A stretch of DNA of 64,000 nt from Anthoceros angustus (GCA_010909165.1 VJWM01000144.1:496001-560000); one strand, 5' to 3'. Positions 1 to 9,998 are shown, numbered from the stretch's first letter. The notes: a model not told the origin generated them from the sequence alone. A program made the numbers and translations.

Positions 1-176
1 CCTCCTGGACAAGCGTATGACAGGCGTCGGCAATCTGGTCGACCTGCCTTTTCACCAGGTTCTGGAAGACCAGCTGTGTGGGGACAAGATTGGGAAGAGA
101 GATACCGTTACATTCAGCAATCATCTCTCTGATGCCCTCTACATTGGAAGGATCCATCAGTCCTGCTCCTGATTTT
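1..176 (-). pseudogene. Dynamin stalk exon, inverted partial copy
   Basis: This stretch is a close reverse-complement copy of the dynamin-like exon at 9192-9370, with scattered substitutions. Read on the minus strand it encodes the stalk segment containing the motif ISLPNLVPTQ followed by VKRQVDQIAD. The similarity stops at about 176, where sequence resembling the last exon of the WD40 gene begins, so the block is chimeric. It runs off the left edge, so it could be an exon of a fuller dynamin gene outside the window or another fragment. I call it a pseudogene because of the abrupt fusion; the left side cannot be seen. Confidence 0.6.
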
Positions 177-555
177 GTCGTAGCGGTGCAGAGAACTGGC
201 ACAGTGCTCAACGTTCCTTTCATGTGTCGAAGAAGTCGTTTTTCCGCTTATCCCTGGATACTTGAGGTAGGAAGTGTTAAGCTGGCGGGTGATTCCTTGA
301 TGGGTGAGAGTTTGTTGGAGAAAGATGGATGTGGTTTAGAGCCGTGGCAGCTGCTGAAATGTCAGTGGGAATAGATGGGCACATTTCCATCCTCTCCCGC
401 CATGACAAGCTTGTTGTCTCCTGCAAGGCATACGCACTTTACAGCTCTCTTATCTGCACCAAGCCCGTGCAAGCGTTCTCCTGTGGCAACTTGGTGGGCA
501 GAGCCCCGCTGCAGGCCAGGCCACTTGCGCACGAAGGTGCTTAGGCACTGGATCG
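177..555 (-). pseudogene. WD40 last-exon copy (fragment)
   Basis: Positions 177-555 align in the same orientation with 11757-12146, the 3' flank and final exon of the WD40 gene at 11944-13322. The copy has lost a short stretch that corresponds to 12081-12096, which breaks the reading frame, and it carries many substitutions. It directly abuts the inverted dynamin piece at 1-176. It is a non-functional duplicate, probably placed here by the same rearrangement that moved the dynamin piece. Confidence 0.65.
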
Positions 556-810
556 CTTGTGCGAGGTGTCAAAAATATCTCCACCTTCCGTCCTACGCGA
601 GCCCGGTCACTATACATAGTTCGTCGGGGTTTAATGCGAGGTTGCCTTGATCTAGTGGGGCCCACTGTCTCTCTCCTCTCCGTTGCCATCGGCACGGCCT
701 GCCGTCTTCGGCGCCAAGCGGCTCATGTCATGCCTCATGTCATGAGCATGAGCTCATGTTATGACCATGTGCGCTACATACAGAACCCGTAAATTGCAGA
801 GGCGAAACAA

Positions 811-916
811 ACCCTAAAACATGTTTCCATTTGAAATGGAAAGTAAGCATCATTTTTGGCGGGACCCTAAAACATATTTCCATTTGAAATGGAAAGAAAG
901 CATCATTTTTGGCGAG
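811..916. repeat. Tandem repeat, 53-bp unit x2
   Basis: Two nearly identical 53-bp units lie at 811-863 and 864-916, differing at a few positions. Each contains a near-palindrome of the form TTTCCATTTGAAATGGAAA that could fold into a hairpin. They sit just upstream of the first recognisable transposase reading frame inside the MULE-like element and may be part of its sub-terminal region. Confidence 0.8.
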
Positions 917-1008
917 TTCACTTCACACTGAACTCGATTAAGCAATACCTCCGTGCAGCCCGTGTTCTTGTTTAGCACACCGAATTGTGACTTGCAACAG
1001 CAACTAAG

Positions 1009-3050
1009 ATGCAGATTGAAGATCTTCCCTACGGTTGGGAGGTACAAGAGCTGCCAGGTGGCTTGTTCAACATGCAACATCCAAGTTTTCATATAGCAAG
1101 ATGGTATGAGGTTGCTTCTAAGGATTGCGTGCCCACTATCTCTAGATTTGCCATTATTCCATGGAGCAGGGTGTCTAACTTGGTGTTAGGAGAAGGCAAG
1201 AATGCGCAGTTCCCCACATACTTTTGGAAGGAGACGGATAAGAAGCTAGTTGCCTCCAATAGCAGTCGTAAAATTAATGTTTGGGCTTATTTGTGCCACA
1301 CGAAACACTAATGTGCATTTGGGAAAGCTGATCTTCGTGATGATAATGCAGCAAAACAGGCTTCAAGCAGTGTAGGAAAACAGAAAGCCAAGATCTTGAG
1401 AGGTCAGAGTATCAAACATGGTTGCCAGTACCACTTTGATGTGAAGCAGCTTGCTATATGGCCACAACTAGCAGTTGTGTTTTGTGATTCATTTGAACAT
1501 GTAGACCAATGCAATCGCCAAACTTCAACATCGCAAACCCTCGCTCAAGGTTTGCTGCCCGTTTAAGTGAGGACATCCGTGCTGCTGTGAGGCAATGTCT
1601 ATTTGCTAGTGTAACAAAGAGGCAGATATACCTCGAGCATGTGGAGCAAGTAGAATTGAAAGCACAAGCTAGTGATTATGAACCTTGTCGAGATGATTTT
1701 TTACAGCCACACGACATTAACAACATTGCCTCTCAATTGTTTGAGGGGTTCTATCAGTATCACCCCAACAATGAGATTAGTGTTGGTTTGTGGATAGAGG
1801 CTCACAAGGATCTTGTATGGTATCATTCTGTTTCCTCCCCCTTAGTGATTGGCTTGCAAACTGATTTCCAGCATTCCATGATTGTGCAATTTGGGAATGG
1901 GAATGTCATATCCATGGACGCCACGTTCGGGACCAACAAATACAAGTTTCACCTGTACACATTTTTGGTGTTTGATAGTTACTATAACGGAGTACTGTTT
2001 CATTGTTACAAATAGTGGGGTGATTAGATATCCAGTCTTGGTTGCAAGCTTTCAAGGACCATATTAATAGGCACTGCCCGGAATGGCAACCAAGTGTCTT
2101 TCTCGTAGACGATCTGCACAAATTGCAGCCATTCACAATGTATTGGGCGTGACTGTTCCAGTGTTGTTATGCTTGTGGCATGTCAGAAAGTGCTAGTTAC
2201 GACATTTGTTGTTGAAGGTCCGGAACTGGGAAGTTCGGGTTGCAATCTTCCAGCGCCTTGGTCACATTATGTACCTATCCCAGCGATGACAAACTGAAGA
2301 TGAGGCCCACAAAATGCTGCAACAAGTGTATGTAGATTTTGGAGACATCGCTCCGAGTTTCATTGAGTATTTCAAGAAACAATGGCACAATGTGCTTCCC
2401 TTATGCTTAAAGGGTATCAGAACTATGAGGCACACAGGCCAAGATTGTAACTCTGCTATCGAAGCCTAGCATGGGTTTTTGAAGTCTCTATTGTGCCATG
2501 ATTTTGTTAGACTGCGAGGCAGACGGTTGGATTGGTTGCTCTACACTCTCGTGGAAACAGTAAGCAAAATCTACTAGTATAAGCATTTCACAAAGGAGCA
2601 TGGATTTAGGTACATGTCCATGTCTCTCCGTGTTGGACCAATACATATGCCTTGTGAGCAGGCGGTGCGAGGAGGCACACACGCCTATTTTCACAACTCA
2701 GAAGACATTGAATCATTGCCAACAGCGCCATTTGGCAACGTAAAGCCACAAGTGAAGGCCGTTGCTTCATACCACGCTTGGAAAATATGTGGAAAGAAGT
2801 GTGGGGAATGGTGCATCTTGATGATTCCTTGCTCAAATACTCATGCAGGCTTCTATGTTGCTTCTCCAAGTTAAATAGTTGTAGCACAAAAATGTGCCAA
2901 TGGTGCGATGTCCACATTTCAAGGCCATTTACTCAAATTGAACAATGGCTTTGGAGATTCTCAAGAGGAAAAAAAGCATTGTGGAGATGACTACTTGGAA
3001 GCACAACCCACGGCGGCCAAAGATGCTAGAGGTGTTGCACCAAGGTGCTG
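1009..3050 (+). pseudogene. MULE transposase pseudogene
   Basis: Translated pieces in shifting frames form one decayed Mutator-like transposase. An N-terminal piece covers 1009-1311. A zinc-binding-like piece with SIKHGCQYHF lies near 1410-1450. An open stretch covers 1509-2015 and ends in MDATFGTNKYKFHL, the first catalytic Asp of the DDE core. After a frame change near 2015 the reading continues with FLVDD, then LLCLWHVRK, and later HGFLK preceded by an in-frame stop where MULEs normally carry the conserved E in a SFHG-type motif. Further in-frame stops occur near 2198, 2290, 2468 and 2577. The C-terminal zinc-knuckle region is also frame-shifted. No functional protein can be made. Confidence 0.75.
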
Positions 3051-3273
3051 AAAGTAGTTATCTTGAAGAGAGGGAAGGATGAGATTTGTGGCTATTTCAT
3101 GCCTTACTTGGCTATAAATTTTATGCAGTAATTGGAAAGCTACTTTCAAACTCATGATGTTCAGCTATCGTATGCGAACTTGGATATTAATGTTCGTCGA
3201 ATTGCCGATGAACAATTTGTGCTCTGAATTTCAAACTCTGAGTACGTGTTCCACATACGTTTATACGGAATGA

Positions 3274-3565
3274 GGTATAGCTCATTATGTAGCCCTCTGG
3301 ACAAGCTTCAATTTGATTGCCCTGTCACATTTTGGTTGTGTCTAGCATAAGTTCTGAGCGAAATGAGCATCTCTGTTACCAGGCCTCAACCCCGAATGCT
3401 CTATGTTTTTGGCTTTGAGCAATAGCTCATCCTATCGCCCTTCACACAAGCTTCAATTTGATTACCATGTACCAAAATTCGGTTATGTCCAACAGAAGAT
3501 ATGAACGAAAACGTGCATCTCGTATACCATGCCTCACTCCCGCGTGCTCTACATCTTTAAAGATG
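3274..3565. repeat. Diverged tandem duplication, about 150 bp x2
   Basis: Positions 3274-3412 and 3427-3565 share a common order of words, including CAAGCTTCAATTTGATT, a GTTATGTC/GTTGTGTC core, GTGCATCTC/GAGCATCTC and ATGCCTCA/AGGCCTCAA. The copies are considerably diverged. They lie in the non-coding 3' part of the MULE-like element. Confidence 0.6.
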
Positions 3566-3815
3566 GGTTCTTTGCCACTCACACGGGATGCATTCCCGTT
3601 CTCATATGTGTGCATGATGTGCCGAATGGCTATCCCGTTCTCATGTATGTGCCCATGTGTTCGCAACGGTCACGTATGTTTCCATGTGTTCACATGGTGC
3701 ACTCACCCGGCTCCCGGCTCGCACTCTCGGTCGCAAGTCACAGATGAGAGAGACAGATGGTAGCCCCACCACATCAAGGCAACCAAGCACTAAACCCCCG
3801 ACGAATTTTAGTGAG

Positions 3816-4718
3816 CGGCCTAAACAATGTGAGCCCATACATGTATTTATGGAGGCTAGCCATACAATATGTTTTCTTCGTGTGCAAGCTGAAACATTGG
3901 GCTCCATGAAGCCGCCAATTGATTAATAATCTTTAGGAAAATGCACTTTGGAGGACTATGCAAGAGACCTCAAATTTTGTTACAAATATGCCTTCCAACG
4001 TATAGGGCATTGCCATTAGCATTAGAGTTCTGTGTATCCGAGGCACACTGACTGATGCCTGTTTTCTATCATTCCTTGCTCAGAGGTTTTGCCATTGTTG
4101 TGCCATTTGAAGCTGTGCACTTGCAGAGACCCTTTCATTTGCTTGTTAGGAAGCTGCTGTAGAACCGTTATCTTGAGACAATTGCTGCTAAATCCTAAAC
4201 CCAAAGACTGCAAAGCACCCCATCTATCTATGAAGCTACCCAAGTTTCAACAGGCCCGATCTCCCCACTTTGAACCTCTCACATTAATAATAAAAATAAC
4301 AACAACAATAAGAATAATAATAATAATAGTAATAATAATGATCAAAATAAATCGTGTGGGCTCTTTACACCGAGCGTGGGACGTGACGGGATCTCTGTCG
4401 GCGTATTGGGCGGGCCGTCATGTTGCAGCAGCATTTATGACGAGCTTTCTCAAGAAACAAAACACTCTTAGCCGCAGCGCGTGGTACACTCAGTCTCTAA
4501 CATCATCCTCAAGATATCCCGCCGTTCCAAGATGGAGAAGCGCGTGGGCCCGAGGTGGAGAAGCGTTGGCCATGTCAAGAGCGGGGAGCAACTGGGTCAG
4601 TCAGCAGAAAGTGTGCGGACTTGGGACGCAAAAATTCCATTCTCCTTCAACGAGATTTCACGGAGTTTAAAGTGAGAGCTCTCCCGAGTCCCCCACCGAT
4701 AGCGCAAGGCACTCCCTG
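3816..4718. other. Intergenic stretch with AT microsatellite
   Basis: No gene is visible between the transposon edge and the CHAT gene. It holds an imperfect AAT-rich microsatellite at about 4281-4340 (units such as AATAATAATAATAGTAATAAT) and the dynamin scrap at 4351-4500. The last 200 bases should contain the CHAT gene's 5' leader; I saw no clear TATA box. Confidence 0.6.
4351..4500 (+). pseudogene. Dynamin GED exon fragment
   Basis: This segment is a diverged direct copy of about 9808-9950, the GED-like exon of the dynamin remnant downstream. Shared words include ATCGTGTGGGCTCTT, AGCGTGGGAC and TATTGGGCGG. The reading frame is disrupted relative to the downstream copy. It is the third dynamin-derived fragment in the first 10 kb, and it flanks the CHAT gene on its upstream side. 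Confidence 0.6.
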
Positions 4719-7700
4719 ATGGCCGTCATCGGGATTTCTACTGATGTGGAATCGCCTGCTTCTCGTCACGCTGTGCGTATCTCTTTCTCCAAAGAGGACT
4801 ATCCTTCAGGTTCGAATGTTTGGAGTTCCCCGGCTGGTTGGGACAAGTTTATGATTGGTGAGGACTATTACATTGTGCGGCCACCGGCAGCGGAGCTGAA
4901 GCTGGTGTTGGAAGCATTGTCACCGGGACTTGATGGGTGGGTGTTGCAGCGTCTCAATGTCCTAGCTGACGACCTCATCGCCTGTGGAAACGAAGAGGAG
5001 CAAATGGTGGGTGTTTGCCAGGAGATGCAAGGGCTCTTACAAAATGTGTTTGAGGCCCTCCAAGCATTTGGCAATTGTCCTATAAGCTGGGGGTTGAGAA
5101 AGGCGATGGGCATGTCTTGCACTGTGTTGAAAGTTGGGTGGGCTTTCACCTGGGTTGAAACCCTGCTGCTGGAGCATGCCATGCTTTGGGTTGGTAGCTC
5201 AGAGGGGATGCAAGATATCAGGGACAGGTGGGAAAAGGTGCACTCAGGGTGGCCTCCAATGTTGGAACAGACGAAATGGGCGCTTGACTTACACCGACGA
5301 CTAGCACTGCTCTCTTGCGGCCAAGAGAGGGACGCTGTTGAAAATTTTGAAGCGCCAGATTGCTTCAAGGGTTTTGAAGGGTGTTATCTGTGTTTTGTCA
5401 CTTCTGTCATGTATGACCCCGGTCATAGGAAGCCAGGAAGGCTTAGCTACGGCTATGGCTGGAGGCAGCTTGGAGACAAGTATCTGTGTTGGGCTCAACG
5501 CGCTGAAAGAGCTGGTCCGCAGAAGCATGAGCACTGGCCGCTTGTCAGACTGAGGGTTCTCCTGGAACAGGTGGAGTACTTCAGATCCGTAGGTCGGCTG
5601 GAGCTGCATCATGAGGCTCTGGGGAAAGCATGGGCAGAGGTTCAACAGATTGATCTTCAGCTCCGGTTCGATTTCCCAGTGCCGCTCCCCGAGATCCAAT
5701 TTCTGAAGTTCAAGCTTCTGAGATTTTTGGCGCATTTGCGGGGGACAGGTTGGCAACCCAACGAACTAGTACCTGGGATTGGGCCAGAGGTTTTGGACAG
5801 GTTAGATGTCGTGCAGAGCTACCACCAAGCCCGGTATGCCCGTGCTTGTCTGGTGCTACGTGGAGAGCAGTTGATAGACCAGTTTGGCCAGGTCATGGAG
5901 GGGCTGGAGGTATTTGACGGATGTCTCGCCAAGTCTGGATCCAAGTTCCAAGGAGTGGGGGAAATGATTTTCGAAATTTGTGAGGTGACAATAGCTCGCG
6001 ACATCGCCAAGATGGGTGATCTGGATAGGGTGAATCGGATTCAGGCATTTCTTGTTGCGCACAGGAAGTCCTTGGAACCTCGACTTGTTGCCAACTTGTT
6101 CGTTCGGAATGCGTTGGCTGTTTGTGGGTTCTCGGGGCCTGCTGCGTTCTCCCCTTCTCTTGTGCCTGCACTGAGCCCCGACAAGGCTGTACTGGAAGCC
6201 TTCTGGAAATCCTATAAGGATTCTTGTGCCGCATTGTCACAGGCCGGTGCTACCGGACGCCGATACGAAGTGAGGCTCTCGGATGTTGGCGAGGAGCTCC
6301 AAGTGTCTGCAGGTTCGTGGATTCCCTTCTTCTATCTGTTTCACGTTCACGCCGTGGCGGCCACTGTCTCCAATCTTTTACCGCCCAACGCAGAAGTGCC
6401 ACATGGTGAGATAGCCCGCCAAGCTTTGCTGTCTGTCGAGACTGCCAGGAATTACAGGCACGAGGGATTCGGGCCCCACATCAACTGGAAACGGATCGAA
6501 CGAGCCCACCAGGCCTGCGGCCCCGGTGCAGTGTTTGTGCAGTTCTCAGGCTTGACGTCCTCGTCTCCACGATATCCAGGGCTTTTGGACGTGTTCACTG
6601 TCGGGAGGGATGAAGGCGTGGCCTCGTGCGTGTGCATTGTGGTGCAGGATGGAGGTGTGGCTTCGTGCCACAGATTTGATCGCATTGATTCTGTCAGAAT
6701 ACAAGAAAATGTCCGGGAAATTTCTGATGCTTGTTTTAAGAGGAATCTCGAGAGCGAGTCGTGTAGGAATGCCCTGGAGACGCTGTACGACCTGCTCATC
6801 AGGCCGCTGTTCCACAGCTTGAACCGGGATCAGAATTGGAACCCGCATCGCAAGCTTGTTATCTCCGCGGTTGATTGTTTCAGGGACGTGCCTTTCAGCA
6901 TCCTTCGGAACAGACACTCCGGTTGCTACCTTTTCGAAGAGGCCAAACTGGCCTTCACACCGTCTTTCCTTAGCCTCGACAACTGTCGATTACGGTATGA
7001 GTTTCTCCAGGAGAGGAGCTTGCTTGCCGGCCCCGGGGCTGCAGTGGCCTTGGGAGATCCTCAGTACTTGCTTTACCAAGATGATCCATTGCCGGGAAGT
7101 CGGAAGGAGGTGGATGCGATATGCGAGCTATTCGATTACTGTCACCCCGACTATGAGATTGTGAAGCTGTTGGGTGCTGATGCCACGGTTGAAAGGGTGT
7201 TGGAGTGGGTGAAGAAGCCCTCAGGTGTTGTGGGAAGTGGCACCCAATGCAGCCAAGCCTTCATCCACATCGCAGCACACGGCTCCGGTGGCAAGGAATC
7301 CGATCACGGCACTCTCCGCTTGGCCTCACCTACTATCCAAACCAGAAGGAGACGCCGAGCAGCACAGGGCAAGTTTAAGGCAATGAGGGATGAAGCTGAA
7401 TCCCGCCAGATGGAGGAGAGCCATGAACCTGAGGCTGCTGCGGTCTCCTCAGATGACGTACAGCTTTTCGGGCACTACATGTTACAGCAGGAGGATTTTG
7501 AGGCGGATAGCGCAGCCAAACAGGAGGATTTTGAGGCGGATAGCGCAGCCAAAGGCTCGGACTTTCTTCCTCATCTTCTTCGATCATTGCGCAGCTCAGA
7601 TGCCGGGACTAGGTTGCAGTGCGATGATATTTTGTTGTCAGATTCGGAGTGGTCTGCTTACATGGTTGTCCTTAGTGCCTGCAACACGGCTGTGGGGGTA

Positions 7701-8030
7701 GCCTTTGACTACAACGTGCTCGATGTCCTGAGCTTCAGTCGGGCATTCATGACCGCAGGAGTTCCCTGCTCTGTTCTGGCTCAATGGCGTGTAGATGATA
7801 GTGCTGCTGTGCATCTCATGCCCCGGTTTTACGAGGCACTGATCCAAGGTGAGGACGCGTGCTCGGCCTTGCAGTCCGCGATGATCAAGATGCACCAGTC
7901 TGGGAAGTACACACTCCATCAAATAGCTCCGTTTGTAGTAACTGGCTTGCCCACAGTCTGCTTACCACCACAGATGCGCAGATGCCCTGCACTGGAGCTT
8001 GCTTCGTCCATCTCCACACTCCAAACATGA
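4719..8030 (+). CDS. CHAT-domain caspase-like protein, intronless
   Basis: A single exon encodes 1103 residues. The C-terminal part, about 700-1095, is a CHAT domain (clan CD peptidase fold, named for association with TPR and HetF proteins). It contains an IRPL-type entry helix, a conserved FRDVPFSIL strand-helix, and both catalytic motifs: HIAAHG with candidate His854 and LSACNT with candidate Cys988. The dyad therefore appears intact. The roughly 600-residue N-terminal half is helical in character and could be degenerate TPR-like solenoid, but I see no clean TPR consensus. Residues about 924-945 are an 11-residue tandem repeat in an acidic linker between the His and Cys motifs. The start is the first ATG of the long frame. 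CHAT proteins are best known from cyanobacteria, other bacteria and fungi, where some are activated proteases; the substrate here is unknown. The lack of introns contrasts with most neighbours and could mean retroposition or transfer. Confidence 0.85.
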   Translation: MAVIGISTDVESPASRHAVRISFSKEDYPSGSNVWSSPAGWDKFMIGEDYYIVRPPAAELKLVLEALSPGLDGWVLQRLNVLADDLIACGNEEEQMVGVCQEMQGLLQNVFEALQAFGNCPISWGLRKAMGMSCTVLKVGWAFTWVETLLLEHAMLWVGSSEGMQDIRDRWEKVHSGWPPMLEQTKWALDLHRRLALLSCGQERDAVENFEAPDCFKGFEGCYLCFVTSVMYDPGHRKPGRLSYGYGWRQLGDKYLCWAQRAERAGPQKHEHWPLVRLRVLLEQVEYFRSVGRLELHHEALGKAWAEVQQIDLQLRFDFPVPLPEIQFLKFKLLRFLAHLRGTGWQPNELVPGIGPEVLDRLDVVQSYHQARYARACLVLRGEQLIDQFGQVMEGLEVFDGCLAKSGSKFQGVGEMIFEICEVTIARDIAKMGDLDRVNRIQAFLVAHRKSLEPRLVANLFVRNALAVCGFSGPAAFSPSLVPALSPDKAVLEAFWKSYKDSCAALSQAGATGRRYEVRLSDVGEELQVSAGSWIPFFYLFHVHAVAATVSNLLPPNAEVPHGEIARQALLSVETARNYRHEGFGPHINWKRIERAHQACGPGAVFVQFSGLTSSSPRYPGLLDVFTVGRDEGVASCVCIVVQDGGVASCHRFDRIDSVRIQENVREISDACFKRNLESESCRNALETLYDLLIRPLFHSLNRDQNWNPHRKLVISAVDCFRDVPFSILRNRHSGCYLFEEAKLAFTPSFLSLDNCRLRYEFLQERSLLAGPGAAVALGDPQYLLYQDDPLPGSRKEVDAICELFDYCHPDYEIVKLLGADATVERVLEWVKKPSGVVGSGTQCSQAFIHIAAHGSGGKESDHGTLRLASPTIQTRRRRRAAQGKFKAMRDEAESRQMEESHEPEAAAVSSDDVQLFGHYMLQQEDFEADSAAKQEDFEADSAAKGSDFLPHLLRSLRSSDAGTRLQCDDILLSDSEWSAYMVVLSACNTAVGVAFDYNVLDVLSFSRAFMTAGVPCSVLAQWRVDDSAAVHLMPRFYEALIQGEDACSALQSAMIKMHQSGKYTLHQIAPFVVTGLPTVCLPPQMRRCPALELASSISTLQT
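7488..7553 (+). repeat. 33-bp in-frame coding repeat x2
   Basis: Two identical 33-bp units encode QEDFEADSAAK twice inside the CHAT gene, within the acidic linker between the two catalytic motifs. The perfect identity points to a recent slippage or duplication event that kept the reading frame. Confidence 0.9.
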
Positions 8031-8859
8031 AGCCCAAAACTTGTGTCAAAGCCTACTACTAGTCAATGTCCAAGAACTTGTCTTCAATTGGCAGATGACA
8101 AGCTTCGGTCAGCAGAGGTCCGTTTAACGGCATCTCCTACCGGAGGTACGAGATCTCCTACCACAGGGTTAGTCTGGACTCTTCATTCACTCATGAATGT
8201 CCGCAATACTATTTGCCTGTGGAGGTCACAGGGGTGCCTTCAGCAAGCTTGTGACTGAACCAAGGTTACACTGAGAGACTGAGATATACTAGCTTGGTTT
8301 CGTCATACTGGGCTACTAGCATACCATACGAGCCGAGTGTGCATCCCTCCGACTGTAGCAGCACGATTGAGACCATCGTTTCTTCTGAGCATTGTCGTTG
8401 ATTGCAGAATTATCAGGCCGCTTTCGGCGGAATGGAGGCTCGTCTTCCACTTCGAATAGCATGTCGCTGGTTTGGAACTTGCGGTCTGCACTTTCGACTT
8501 CTTTATTGTACACTGTGCTGGATTGGAAGAGGAGAGCTGCCTTGAGGAAGATGGCATCGAGAAAGCTGTGACATTTTAAGGCGCAGGACAAGGGTGCTGG
8601 AGATGGCAGGGCATCCGAAGTATGTGATGATCGATCATCTTGGAGACTCTGATATGCCCAATACCTAAAGATCTATGTGATGCATACCGAGACTCAAGGA
8701 TCAAGACTCCAGAGAGCATGTCCGAGAACCAAGGACTCTCATCATGTCTGAAGGCTATATATGTGCTGCCCAGGGCTCTATATTTGTATCATAAGCGTCT
8801 GTAGAAACCTAATCCCTTCGCAGGTCGAGAAATCACCATCACCCGAAGGTCTTCTGCAG
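8031..8859. other. Intergenic stretch, no gene recognised
   Basis: The region downstream of the CHAT gene includes its 3' untranslated region. Short frames on either strand resemble nothing I know, and I found no dynamin GTPase motifs (P-loop or DTPG-type) here. It may contain degraded 5' parts of the dynamin remnant that follows. Confidence 0.5.
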
Positions 8860-9998
8860 GATTGCAAAGCAAGAGAAAGGAGCTGGCAAGCCTTCATCCA
8901 CGAGTGGAGAACAAAGTCGAGGCCCATATGGCCTTCGAAATAACCATGGCGGACGAGACTGTGATAACGGACCAGTTCATTCTTCCGGAAGCGTACACAG
9001 CACGTCTGGATGATATGTTTGCTGGTATACATGTCACCTTTACAGTCGTTGAAGTGTGGTGCCCTGAAAGCAGGCTGCACCTTTCTTCTATCTATAACTT
9101 TGCTCATCATTTGAGTCTATCAATTGTATCTCATGTCCGGTCCCTGGATGGATTATTCTGGCAGCCTTTTCGGAGTATATGCAAAAATCAGGAGCAGGAC
9201 TGATGGATCCTCCCAGTATAGAGGACATCACGGAGGTGATCGCTGAATGTAAAGGAATCTCTCTTCCCAATCTTGTCCCCACACAGCTGGTCTTCCAGAA
9301 CCTGGTGAAAAGGCAGGTCGACCAGATTGCCGATGCCTGTCATACGCTTGTCCAGGAGGCCCACTCGTACTCAGCTCACGTGCAGATGCAGGTAAGCAGT
9401 GCTCAATAGTCTGTAGTGCACAAACGTTCTTGCTGGGCAGTGGGCAGTGGGCAGTGGGCACCATGTGAGATTTCATCACATCCATTTTGGGTTGCCATTT
9501 CAGGTGACCAGAAACTGGACAGTTGGCTATTCATTCTTGAGGTTGGCCACCGAGGTTGCATCCCGGAATGCTGAAAGTCGCCGCAACTGTGAAACGTTTG
9601 TGGAGAGGATGCTAGCCAAGGAAAAAGCTATCATATTCACCAAGAACAGCATGTACATGAACAAGTTGGGGAAAGCTAAGATCATGGAGCAAGCAGAAGC
9701 ATGTGACTTCCAGGTTAGCTTGAAGCCACCGCCTGTGACTGAACCTGAACAACACAATCCACGAGAACTTAGTTGCTTTCAACTTGGATGTGACAAGATG
9801 AAGCAATCGTGTGGGCTCTTGCAGACAGCGTGGGACATGAAGGAATCTCTATCGGACTATTGGGCGGTGGTATGCAGCAGAATTTCTGACTTGCTTTCCC
9901 AGGAAATAAAATACTCTTTGACGCAGGCTCTGGCGGATGGTGTGCACGAGCGTCCTCTGCTCCAAGCGGAGACTGTCTTGGCCCCTAGTTTCAGCTAG
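8860..9998 (+). pseudogene. Dynamin-related stalk and GED exons, GTPase missing
   Basis: Four exon-like blocks read as a dynamin-related protein of plant DRP4 type. 8860-9024 carries KELASLHPRVENKVEA and ARLDDMF. 9192-9391 carries ECKGISLPNLVP and VKRQVDQIAD and ends at a CAG/GTAAGC donor. 9504-9713 carries the stalk helix with RNCETFVERMLAKEKA, bounded by CAG and GTTAGC. About 9799-9998 is GED-like, with DMKESLSDYWAVV, ending in TAG. Order and splice sites are plausible, but no GTPase domain is found upstream to 8031, where the CHAT gene ends. I call it a truncated remnant. A short expressed GED-stalk protein is possible. Copies of two of these blocks occur at 1-176 and 4351-4500. Confidence 0.6.
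9438..9463. repeat. Short GGGCAGT minisatellite
   Basis: Four imperfect copies of a 7-bp GGGCAGT unit lie in the intron between two dynamin-like exons. Confidence 0.7.

Larger units (their letters stand above)
600..3815. mobile_element. Decayed MULE-type DNA transposon with inverted ends
   Basis: A dead Mutator-like transposase lies inside a block whose outer edges resemble each other in inverted orientation. Positions about 606-690 match the reverse complement of about 3740-3812, both carrying TTCGTCGGGG, a TTGCCTTGAT core and a TCTCTCTC run. These are candidate terminal inverted repeats, which are typical of MULEs. I could not find a clear target-site duplication, so the exact edges are uncertain. 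The sub-terminal regions also hold short repeated ATG-rich motifs (715-770, 3590-3700). Confidence 0.5.

Noticed and set aside
811-880. CCCTAAA words resembling plant telomere repeats
   Set aside because: Only two isolated occurrences, both inside the 53-bp repeat; no tandem telomeric array.
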